Both the position numbers and the translations under genes were made by a program. From CBDCBA01 sp965214125 (GTDB taxonomy: Bacteria; Planctomycetota; Phycisphaerae; Tepidisphaerales; Tepidisphaeraceae): DNA of 64,000 bases. Below, in pieces: positions 50,565 to 59,200 of this stretch. The notes below the pieces were generated by a model. That model was not told the DNA's origin. It worked only from the letters and a program-made list of their open reading frames with translations, and ran no database searches. Positions within the stretch are counted from its first letter, which is position 1, and every line of letters begins with the position of its first letter. The stretch spans positions 1 to 64,000 of the forward strand of contig CBDCBA010000035.1 of NCBI GenBank assembly GCA_965214125.1, written 5' to 3'.

Positions 50565-51161
50565 CTAATCGAAGCGCCGGTCGAGGGTGACGGCTTTGCG
50601 CAGCCGGCGGAGATAGTCGCCGCCGGGGATTTCGCGGCAGCCGAAGCGGCTCAGGTGCGCCGTGCGCGCCTGGGCGTCGAGCAGCACGAACCCGCGTTCG
50701 CGCAAACGGTCGACAAGGGCGACCAGCGCGACCTTGCTGGCGTCGGTCCGGCGGTGGAACATGCTCTCGCCGAAGAATGCCCCGCCCAGGCTCACGCCGT
50801 AGAGCCCGCCGAGGAGCTCGCCCGTCGCCGGGTCGCGTGCTTCGACGCTGTGGGCAAAGCCCGCCTCGTGCAACCGCGTGTAGGCGGCGACGATGTCGTC
50901 GCTGATCCACGTCCCCTCGCGCCGGTCGGTCATGCAGGCGCGGATGGTGGCGTCGAAGTCGCCGTTGACGCGCGTCTGAAACGTGCCGCGGCGGATGGTC
51001 TGGCGGAGCGAGCGGTGGACGCGAAAGCCGTCGTCCAGCGGGATCACGCCGCGCGGGTCGGCGGTGTACCAGCGGGTCACGCCGTCGCTGTCGGTCATGG
51101 GGAACGCGCCCTGCGCGTAGGCGCTCAGCAGCGTTTCGGGCTCGAGCAGCGCCGTGGGCAT
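50565..51161 (-). CDS. aat: Leucyl/phenylalanyl-tRNA--protein transferase
   Basis: N-degron enzyme that adds Leu or Phe to proteins with N-terminal Arg or Lys, marking them for ClpS/ClpAP. 198 aa. Family motifs: AYAQGAFPM near the N-terminus, WYTADPRGVIPLD, RVHRSLRQTIRRGTF, GLYGVSLGGAFFGESMFHRR and DASKVALVALVDRL. The ATG at 51161 gives the normal N-terminus. Its stop is 10 bp from the inverted repeat at 50554. Confidence 0.95.
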   Translation of the reverse strand: MPTALLEPETLLSAYAQGAFPMTDSDGVTRWYTADPRGVIPLDDGFRVHRSLRQTIRRGTFQTRVNGDFDATIRACMTDRREGTWISDDIVAAYTRLHEAGFAHSVEARDPATGELLGGLYGVSLGGAFFGESMFHRRTDASKVALVALVDRLRERGFVLLDAQARTAHLSRFGCREIPGGDYLRRLRKAVTLDRRFD

Positions 51162-51225
51162 CGGGCGGGCATCGTACTCAACAAGTTTCCTGCGCCGCAC
51201 GTTGCTGCCCGCTGCTCTTGCGATC

Positions 51226-51306
51226 CCGATGCCGGAGCGGAAGCTCCGGGTCTTGGTGCGCGACGAGATGCCGACTCCGAACCCGGAGCTTCCGCTCCGG
51301 CGTCGG
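51226..51306. repeat. Nested inverted repeat, CCGRAGCGGAAGCTYCGG family (copy 2)
   Basis: Arms 51226-51251 and 51281-51306 are 26 bp with one mismatch; each contains CCGGAGCGGAAGCTCCGG or its complement, a self-hairpin with a GGAA loop. It lies upstream of aat (minus) and of the beta-barrel gene (plus). Related to 33153-33235. Confidence 0.82.
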
Positions 51307-51360
51307 GTGGTAGTGGTGGGGGTGGGATGCGGTGGCGCGTGATTACTACGATGCCGGGAC

Positions 51361-52383
51361 ATGGATGTTGCCTTGCGCCGAGTTGTTCCCGTTGCCGCCC
51401 TTGCGTTGCTCGCCACGCCGGCGGTGGCGCAGACGGGGCCGGACCTCCTGCTCAAGCCCTTTAGCCGCGACGACCAGTTCGAGCTCAATGCCGACTGGCT
51501 CATCGGCTTCCCGACCGAAACGGACAATCGCGACGCCGCGGGCGACGTGTACGACCTGCGCGTCGACTTCGTCCGCCTCGCCGCCCGGCAGCGCCTCACG
51601 CCGGGGCAGAGCGACGAGGGAATCGCCCGCGCCCAGCCGCGCGCCGGGCTGTCGGTCGATACGCTCGCGCTCAACACGCTCGACCCGGCCGTCCCGACCC
51701 GCGTCTACGACGCCAGCCTTGCCGCGGGCATGGGCATCTTTGACATCAACGGCTGGCAGGGGGGCGTGACCTTCGGCGTCGGCAACGCCGTCGGCGACGA
51801 CCTGCTCGAGAACGACGGCTCCGACGGCAATGGCCTGTACCTCGAAGCCAACTTCGCCGTCGGCAAGACCTTCAGCAACAAAGTGGACCTTTTCGGCATT
51901 GTTGTGAACTTCGACGGCAACCGCACCATCCTGCCCGACGTGCCGCTGCCGGGCTTTCAGTATCGCCGCAAGGTAGGCGACCAGTTCGTGCTCACCGCCG
52001 GCTTCCCCTTCGCCGGGCTGCTTTGGGAGCCCAACGACCGCTTCTCGCTCGACATCCAGTACGTCATCCCCGGCGACTTCAACCTTCGCGCCGACTACCG
52101 CATGGCCGGCGACCTTTTCGCCTACGGCAGCCTCGCCGGCGGGACGGTCGCCGCCCACTGGGACGGCCTCGACCGCGGGCAGGACCGTGTCTTCTACAAC
52201 TATCGCAACGGCGAACTGGGCATCAGTTACGACGCCGACCCCAACCGCATCAAGTTCATCCTCGCCGTCGGCCTGTCGATCGGCCAGGAGGTCAACGAGG
52301 GCTGGGACAGCCGCGACCTCGACGAGATCGCCGACATTGATGACAGCGGCTACATCCGCACCGGGTTCGAGTTGAGGCTGTGA
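51361..52383 (+). CDS. Predicted outer-membrane beta-barrel protein
   Basis: 340 aa with a signal peptide (VPVAALALLATPAVAQ). The rest alternates short amphipathic strands with Gly/Asp turns (GLYLEANFAVGKTFSNKVDL, FSLDIQYVIPGDFNLRADYR) and ends in a terminal aromatic/hydrophobic strand FELRL, as barrel proteins do. It has some similarity in layout to planctomycete porin-like families (DUF6268 is one candidate from memory, unverified). No partner genes suggest a substrate. Confidence 0.7.
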   Translation: MDVALRRVVPVAALALLATPAVAQTGPDLLLKPFSRDDQFELNADWLIGFPTETDNRDAAGDVYDLRVDFVRLAARQRLTPGQSDEGIARAQPRAGLSVDTLALNTLDPAVPTRVYDASLAAGMGIFDINGWQGGVTFGVGNAVGDDLLENDGSDGNGLYLEANFAVGKTFSNKVDLFGIVVNFDGNRTILPDVPLPGFQYRRKVGDQFVLTAGFPFAGLLWEPNDRFSLDIQYVIPGDFNLRADYRMAGDLFAYGSLAGGTVAAHWDGLDRGQDRVFYNYRNGELGISYDADPNRIKFILAVGLSIGQEVNEGWDSRDLDEIADIDDSGYIRTGFELRL

Positions 52384-52400
52384 CGGCCCCTCGTCACGTC

Positions 52401-52489
52401 CCAAACCGCGTTGCAACGCAACGCTGGTCCGGCGAACGGGAAGTTGCTTTCGCGCGCGCCGACCAGCGTTGCGTTGCAACGCGGTTTGG
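52401..52489. repeat. Nested inverted repeat, CCCAAACCGCGTTG family (copy 2)
   Basis: Arms 52401-52429 and 52461-52489 are perfect complements over 29 bp. Each arm begins or ends with CCAAACCGCGTTGCAACG and includes the palindrome GCGTTGCAACGC. The element sits between the convergent beta-barrel and alr genes. Related to 33307-33349. Confidence 0.85.
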
Positions 52490-52516
52490 AGGTGCCATCC
52501 GGAGATGCGGGCGGCG

Positions 52517-53749
52517 TCAATCCACCATCTGCCGCGTCACGCGGGGGCCGAGGTGGCAGAAGAGTTCGTAGGGGATCGTGTCCACCAGTCCCGCGAGGGC
52601 GGCGCAGCAGCAGGGGCTGGTCGGATCATCGTCGAGCAGCGTGACCTCGTCGCCGGGCGTGGCCCAGGGGGCGGGCGAGAGGTCGATTGTGACGTAGTCC
52701 ATGCTGACGCGGCCGACGACGGGGCAGAGGGCCCCCGGCTCGCCGGCAGGTCCGGCGAGGCGGACGACGCTCGTGTTCGACAGCGACCGCCGGTAGCCAT
52801 CGGCGTAGCCGACGGGTACCACGCCCAGCCGCGTCTGCCGCTGCGCCCGCCACGACCGGCCGTAGCCGACGCTTTCGCCAGGAGCCACGTCGCGTGTCAG
52901 CAACAGCGGCGCGACCCACCTTGCCACCGGCCGGAGCCCCTCGGTCGCGCCGGGCCGGCACGTCGGATGAACGCCGTAAAGCGACAGGCCGCACCGCACC
53001 AGGTTGAAGTCTCCGTCGTCGTCGTCGTCCAACCCGGCGTGGGCGAACGTGCCGCCGCTGTTGGCGGCGTGGCGGAGCAGGCGGCTTGGCAGCGGCTCGC
53101 CGAGCGTTTCGACCGCGTCGTGGAGCAAACGGACCTGCTCGTCGTTGAACGAATCGTCCGCGAGTTCGCCGTCCGTAAAGTGCGTCCCGACGCCCGCCCA
53201 CCGCAGCGAAGGGTGGCGACGCACGGCGGCCACGACGGCGGCGAAGTCGTCGGGCCCGCACATCTCGCGGTGCATGCCGGTGTCGAGCATCACCTGCACC
53301 TCGCCGCGCACGCCGACGCGCTCGGCCGCGCGGGCGACGTCGGCGGCGGCGGCGGATGAGACCACGCTCAGCAGCAGCCCGCGCCGCAACGCCTCCTCAA
53401 GCTCGGCCCGATTGCCGCCCAGGTACGCCAGCTCGACCGGCCGCAGCACCATGATCGGCGTGTCCACCTCCGGCAACGCCAACGCTTCGCCGATCGTCGC
53501 GACGGCCAACGCGTCGGCCGCGGGCTGGGCGTGACCGACCGGGTTGAACAGCGCCTCGACCACGCCGGCCGCCCCATGCCCGTAGGCGTCGGCCTTGACG
53601 ACCGCGCACAGCCCCTGGTGCGGCCCGGCCAGCTCCCGCAGGCGGCCGGCGTTGTGCGCCAGGGCCGACCGACTCACGAGCAGCCGGGGCTGCGCCGCCG
53701 TCGTTCGGTCGAGCTGGCGGCGGGAGGCATCGGCGGGATCAGCGGGCAC
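52517..53749 (-). CDS. alr: Alanine racemase
   Basis: PLP enzyme making D-alanine for peptidoglycan; about 410 aa. The PLP lysine is in VVKADAYGHGA, the second catalytic base tyrosine in GESVGYGRSW, and VPVGYADGYRRSLSN and GRVSMDYVTIDLS are further signatures. A run of Asp (GLDDDDDGDF) is an insertion. The frame is open to 53899; I prefer GTG 53749 because the N-terminal barrel homology starts soon after it. No Shine-Dalgarno decides the start, so the N-terminus is uncertain by ~50 residues. Confidence 0.9.
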   Translation of the reverse strand: MPADPADASRRQLDRTTAAQPRLLVSRSALAHNAGRLRELAGPHQGLCAVVKADAYGHGAAGVVEALFNPVGHAQPAADALAVATIGEALALPEVDTPIMVLRPVELAYLGGNRAELEEALRRGLLLSVVSSAAAADVARAAERVGVRGEVQVMLDTGMHREMCGPDDFAAVVAAVRRHPSLRWAGVGTHFTDGELADDSFNDEQVRLLHDAVETLGEPLPSRLLRHAANSGGTFAHAGLDDDDDGDFNLVRCGLSLYGVHPTCRPGATEGLRPVARWVAPLLLTRDVAPGESVGYGRSWRAQRQTRLGVVPVGYADGYRRSLSNTSVVRLAGPAGEPGALCPVVGRVSMDYVTIDLSPAPWATPGDEVTLLDDDPTSPCCCAALAGLVDTIPYELFCHLGPRVTRQMVD

Positions 53750-53917
53750 GGCGGGCGAAATATACCCGCCTCGACTCCGCCCGACGCCCCGTCCACCGGC
53801 ATTTGCCGGCGTGATCCGCGATCCGATAAATGAGAACCAGCCTTCGTCGCGCCGCGACCGGCACAACCCGTTCTCGCCGGCCGAGTTGCGGTCGGCCATC
53901 CGCTTCCTACTACTTTT

Positions 53918-54829
53918 CTATTGCTCCGTCTCCGCGTCGGCGAGGCTGGCGGTGGCCTCGGCCTTGAGCTCCTGGAGGAACGCCGCCCGCTCCTCCGCGT
54001 TGAGCGGGCGGAAGCCGACCGTCAGGCCGCTATCGGCAACCTCCAGCTTCACCACCTGCGACGCGATCGTCCCGCGCCCCAGCAGCGGCGGGAACAGGAC
54101 CAAATCCTCCACCGGCTCGCGACCCATCAGGCGGAGCAGTTGCCGGTCGATCGCCAAATCGATCGCGGCGGCATTGAGCCCGTCGCCCTCAAGGGCGGCA
54201 TTCTCGATGTTGGCGGGCATCCGCGCCCGAATGGCGCCGCTGGCCTTGTCGTGGAAAATCTCCAGCGCCTTGTCCGGCAGCGCGAAGCTGCCGGCGTAGG
54301 CCCCTTCGAACCGGAGGCGGGCGACGTCGGCGTCGCTCAGGTCGGGCTTGAACCGCAGGCTGACCACGGCGTCCTGGAACGATCGCATCTTGCCGGCCAT
54401 CACGATCTGCCCGTCGACGACGGCGAGGCGCGGGTCGGCGAGGTGCTTTTCGAAGGCTGGCTTGTAGTCGTTGTCGGTCAGCCACTTGTCGAAATAGGTG
54501 TCGAGCTCGACGCCGGTGAAGGTGACAACGGCCACGCGCGGCTCGTCGGCGAGGGACTCATCGTTCGCGGCGGCTGGATCGTCCTCGCCGGCAGCGGCGG
54601 CGGTCGCACCGCCAAGGCTGTCCTGGAAGGCGAGGAACTTGCGCTCGACGCTGGCGATGGCCTCGTCGCGCTCGGCGCCGGTGAGGCGCTCGCGCAGGTA
54701 AAAGTCGGGCACGCCGCTGATGCCCTTCCAGACGTAGAAGCCGACGCCGACGCCCGCGGCGAGAAGCAGCAGGAAGGCGATGCCCAGCCACTTGAGCAGG
54801 CGGCGAGATTTGGGCTTGGCGTCGGTCAT
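53918..54829 (-). CDS. Membrane-anchored envelope protein of unknown function
   Basis: Not recognised. 303 aa with a single N-terminal membrane helix (LLKWLGIAFLLLLAAGVGVG, about 11-33) after a basic start, so N-in and mostly periplasmic. The soluble part has alternating strands (VAVVTFTGVELDTYFDKWL, AYAGSFALPDKALEIFHDKA) and late LNAAAIDLAIDRQLLRLMG, resembling lipid-transfer or AsmA-like beta-taco repeats. A position near the large AsmA-like gene is suggestive. Start ATG 54829. Confidence 0.7.
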   Translation of the reverse strand: MTDAKPKSRRLLKWLGIAFLLLLAAGVGVGFYVWKGISGVPDFYLRERLTGAERDEAIASVERKFLAFQDSLGGATAAAAGEDDPAAANDESLADEPRVAVVTFTGVELDTYFDKWLTDNDYKPAFEKHLADPRLAVVDGQIVMAGKMRSFQDAVVSLRFKPDLSDADVARLRFEGAYAGSFALPDKALEIFHDKASGAIRARMPANIENAALEGDGLNAAAIDLAIDRQLLRLMGREPVEDLVLFPPLLGRGTIASQVVKLEVADSGLTVGFRPLNAEERAAFLQELKAEATASLADAETEQ

Positions 54830-54974
54830 GGGCGGCACGGAGGGGGAGCGGCGTCCGAGAAGATCGCCGGGGCTTGAGTCGCCGCAACGTCGGACCGACG
54901 CATCGTAGGTTCGACCGCGTTGGCTCGAACACGCCCGAAGTCCGTGCCATCCGCGTTCCCCGCAGGGTTCTGCC

Positions 54975-55478
54975 ATGTCCGCCGCCGCCCCGCCGCACGC
55001 CAACCTCTACTCGCAGGAGGTGCTCGCCGCCCGCGCGGCTTGGGCGCGCCAGCGCGAGGCCGACACCGCCGCGGGGGTGTCAGCCGCCGCGGGAGACGCG
55101 GCTTTCGACTCGCTGCGCCCCGCCCAACCGGCGTCGGCGGCGTCGCTGGCGTTTCTCGCCCACGCGGCCGCCCGCCGGCTCGACCGCTGGTGCGACCCCG
55201 CCACCGGCGGACTCGACGCCAACGACCGCGCCGACCTGCTGCGCCAGGCTGAGATGATGGGTGTCTGCCCCGCCGAGGCCGAAGGCGTCTTCAACGGCGC
55301 TGAGGACGCCTACCGGAACCGGCCCCGCCCTGTCGAGCCTCAGGCGACGGTGCGGCCCAGGCGCAACGCGTGGCGGCCGCGCTCGCTGGTGGCGTGGGCC
55401 CTGCTGCTCGCCTGCGCCGCTCTCGCGACGGCGGGCATGGCTTGGCTGTGGGTCGCGGTCTTGATGACCGGCGAGTAG
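54975..55478 (+). CDS. Small C-terminally anchored membrane protein
   Basis: Not recognised. 167 aa: helical N-terminal domain (YSQEVLAARAAWARQREADT), a central DPATGGLDANDRADLLRQAE segment, and a C-terminal membrane helix (LVAWALLLACAALATAGMAW) with a very short tail. Divergent from the gene starting at 54829, sharing a 145-bp promoter region, and followed 10 bp later by the lipoprotein gene, so probably cotranscribed with it. Confidence 0.65.
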   Translation: MSAAAPPHANLYSQEVLAARAAWARQREADTAAGVSAAAGDAAFDSLRPAQPASAASLAFLAHAAARRLDRWCDPATGGLDANDRADLLRQAEMMGVCPAEAEGVFNGAEDAYRNRPRPVEPQATVRPRRNAWRPRSLVAWALLLACAALATAGMAWLWVAVLMTGE

Positions 55479-55488
55479 CGCCGCTGGC

Positions 55489-56163
55489 ATGCGGCTTCGG
55501 GATCCCTACGATGCCGCCGCCTTGCCCGTGTTCCCGCTGCGCCACCCTCTTCGCCTGCTGTCCGCCCTGTGGATCGCGATCTCGCTTTGCGGCTGCGCGA
55601 CCCTGCGCGTGAGCGACCCGCCGCGGACCGCCGACGAGCAGTTCCTGCAAAGCGAGGCGATCCGCGAGGCGATCGCCCAACTCTCGTTCGCCGCCCTGCG
55701 CGACCGGCGCGTCTATGTCGATGCGGCGTACCTGTTTGACGGCAACTTCCCCAGCCACGAGCAGAGCTTCCTGCTGGGCGAGCTGCGCAACCGCATGCTG
55801 ATCGAGGGCGTGGCCGTCGCGACGACGTACGGCGAGGCGGACATCATCCTCGAGGTGCGCAGCGGCGGCATCGGCGTGAACCGGCAGGAGTACGTGCTGG
55901 GCGTGACCGGGCAGTCGCTGCCGGTGGGCTCGGTGGACGCCGGCAGCATCGACATCCCGATCGTGCTGCCGGAGTTCGCGATCGTGAAGAACCTGCAACA
56001 GCGGGGCTTCGCGGCGGTGAGCATTACGGCCTACTGGCGCGGCACGGGCGAGCTCGTGGCCGCGAGCGGGCCGTTCATCGGCAGGACCGAGCGCACGGAC
56101 TTCTGGTTCTTCGGCATCGGGCCCCGCACCGCGGGCGACATCGCCCCGGCCGAGGCGGAATAG
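55489..56163 (+). CDS. Predicted lipoprotein (possible DUF6655)
   Basis: 224-aa lipoprotein: hydrophobic signal ending in the lipobox LCGC (Cys-36). The mature domain has LRDRRVYVDAAYLFDGNFPS, GEADIILEVRSGGIGVNRQE, VLPEFAIVKNLQQRGFAAVS and DFWFFGIGPRT. This layout fits planctomycete lipoproteins that I recall as DUF6655, not verified. It sits between a small membrane protein and the AsmA-like gene, 49 bp before the latter. Confidence 0.75.
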   Translation: MRLRDPYDAAALPVFPLRHPLRLLSALWIAISLCGCATLRVSDPPRTADEQFLQSEAIREAIAQLSFAALRDRRVYVDAAYLFDGNFPSHEQSFLLGELRNRMLIEGVAVATTYGEADIILEVRSGGIGVNRQEYVLGVTGQSLPVGSVDAGSIDIPIVLPEFAIVKNLQQRGFAAVSITAYWRGTGELVAASGPFIGRTERTDFWFFGIGPRTAGDIAPAEAE

Positions 56164-56212
56164 CGATTTCCCCGCCGAGTGCGCCACGGGCGGCACGTAT
56201 AATCGCGGCTGC

Positions 56213-59200
56213 ATGGCGGACGTTGACGACAACACAGTTCTCCCCACGTCCGCGGCCGCCCTTGGGGCCCGGAAGACGCCTGCTGCGCCGCGCCCCGGCC
56301 CCCGGCTCGAGCCCCGGTCCGACGTGCCATCCCCCGCGCTCGACGAGTCGACGGCCGACGTCCGGACGCCCGACGGCAAGCGCAAGAAGATGATCGTTGT
56401 CGAGAAGCGCCGCGGGTTTTTCAGCCGCTGGCTTCGACGGTTGCTGGCGTTGCTGATCGCGGTCGTCATCCTGCTGCTGCTGGGTTGGCTCGGGCTGGCG
56501 TTGCTGCTGCGCAGCACGATTCCCAAACAGATTGCCTCCAGCGTGGCCACCGGTGCCCTGCGCCTCGACGTGGACGTTGGCGACCTCGACGTCGGGCTCG
56601 GCGGCGACGTGACGGTTACCGACCTCGCCGTCCGCCTGCCGAGCAATCAGGGGCAGAACCAGGGGCCGCTCGTGCTGGAGGTCCCGAAGATCGAGGCCGC
56701 CCTGGGCCCGCTGCCGATGGTGGCCTTCACGGCGCTGACCGGCGGCACGCCGCTGCCGGAGTCGGTGACGGTCACGGACCCGAGCGTGTACATGGTCGAG
56801 TACGAGGAGGGCCAGTGGACCCTGCCCGAGGCCGCCGCCCTGCTCGCCGCCGGCGGGGGGCCAAGCGATCCGAACGAGCCCAGCGGCGCCATCACGCTGC
56901 CGACCTTGCCGGACGTGACGCTCACCGGCGGGCGCATCGTGGTGCGCGACATCGACGGCGACGAGCGCATCGCCGACGCCATGACCGTCGAGGCCGGCAA
57001 GCGATCGACGCTTGTCTACAACGGCGTGTTCGAGTTGCCCGGCTACGCCCGCGCGGAGTTCGAACTGCTGCCCGCCAACGGGCGCCGGCAGACGGCGCGG
57101 GTGAAGGTCAGCGGGATCGAGGAACTGCTCGAGCCGTTCCTGGGCGTGCCGACAATCCAGATCGACGCCGCGTGGAACGGCGGCTTCACGGGCGACGGCG
57201 GCGTCGAGGGGGTGTTGACCTTTGAGGACACGACCTCATTGACGGGCTTTGGCTTGGCGGGCACGGTGGGCGTGTCCGCCGTCGGCGAAACGGCCACGCT
57301 CACGCCCGACGGCCTGCGCATCAGCGGCATTCCGCTGGCGGAGGAGCCCGTCGAGGTGCTCGCCGGCACGCTCAACGTCAGCAGCGAGGCCGCATGGGTC
57401 GACGATCTGCAACTGGCCGCGTACGGCGGGGATCTCAAGGTCGCGGGCGCCAGCGTCAGCCTGGTCGATCAGACGGCCACCTTCTCGGTCGACTTCCGCG
57501 AGCTGGGCCTGCCCGGCAGCATCGTCACCGGCCGGCTCGACGGCGATCTGTGGTACGGCCCCTTCGGCGACGTGCGCGCCGAACTCCGCGTGGCCTTCGG
57601 CGGAGAAATCGCCGGCCAGACCGTCGAAGAGGCGAGCATGGCGGCCGAGGTGTACGGGGAGGGCTTCAAGAACTTCCAGACGATGGACGTGCTCTTCACG
57701 CTCCCCGAGAGCCGCCTCGTTCAGGGCGGTGCCGGCGAGACGACGCCGCTGCCGCCGTTGGAGGGCGAGGTGCGCGTCCGCCTGGAGGACAAAAACCCCT
57801 TCGTCGAGCTGACCCGCCTCGACGCGGTTCGGCCGGTCGAGGGGCAGGGCACCTTCCACATCGAGGGGCGGTACTACCTGCCGCAGGAGGATTTGGCGGC
57901 CAACTACGGCGCGTACGTGCGGGCCGACGGCTGGCAGGTCGCGCTGCCGCGGATGGAGGAGCCGCTGCCGCTGGACGTGGGCGTGGTCGTGACGGGATCC
58001 ATCGGCGACGAGGGCCCCAGCCCCGTGCAGATCAGCGAGCTGTACGGCCGCTACGGCGACATTCGTCTCAAGGGCGAGGGCTGGTACCTGACCAAACCGG
58101 CCGAGGAATTGGACGGCAGGCCGCCGCTGTCGCTCGAGCTGAGCCTGCGCCGCCGCGACCCGCTGATGTCGACCGCCCCGGGCTTCACCGTCGCCGGCGG
58201 TGGCCAGGCATTGCCCAGCGGCGGCGCGACGCCCGACGACCTCGCCCCCGCCACGGTCGAGGAGACGCCGCTGCTGGCGGGCACGATCGACAGCTACCTG
58301 AGCGTCTGGGGCCAAGTGGCCGACGGCGTCGCCCTCAATGCCGTCGGCACGCTGGAAACCGTCGGCTTCGTGATCGGGCCCTACGAGCTTGGCAACGTGC
58401 AGAGCAAGCTCACCGCGAGCGTGGCCGACGAGGTGCTCCGCTTCAACACCGACGACGCCCGGCTGCTCGACGCGGTCGTGCAGCTCGATGGCGTGGTGCC
58501 GTTCGACTCGGAGGTGCCCGGCGAGGTGTCGCTCGACATCGACGGCCTGGACTTGGCGCGGCTTAGCGAGTTGGCGGCTCTTGAAGTGAACGGCGGCGTG
58601 GTGGAGGGAACGGTCGACGTCGACCTCACGGCCACGCTGGGCGGGTTCGACCCCGAGCGGATCAAGGGCAACGGCGAGATCATCGTCAGCGACCTCGACC
58701 TCAACGCCGGCCGCGTTGCCGACCGGGTGGTGCTGACGCCGCGCTTCGAGACGGGCAAGCTGACGGTGCCGATCTTGATGCGCCGCGCGGGCGTGGGCAT
58801 GGGCGACCCGACGCTCTCGCCGCGGGCGCGCGTGGTCGACGGGCAACTGGTTCCGCCGGAGGACGTCGAGGCGCGCGAGTTGGAGCTCGTGGTCGAGTAC
58901 GACCTTGCCGACGCCGGCCGGGTCCTTGTGCGGGACTTGGCCGCCGACGATTATCCGATCGTGCTCGACCCCGAGGTGCTCGGCGGCGAGGTCACGGGCG
59001 CGGCCGCGGTCTCGCTGGCGAGCGAGCGCCTGATGATCCAGTTCGGCGACGGCGGCGGCGACGCCGAGGGAGGCATCGAGACGCCCCTGACCGTCACCGG
59101 CGAACTTGCGGCGAACCTGGCCGTCTTCACCGGCCCGACGTCGTTCGACTTGCGCGAGTTCGCCGTGCTGCGCCTCGCGATCGACGCCGACAAGGGGGCG

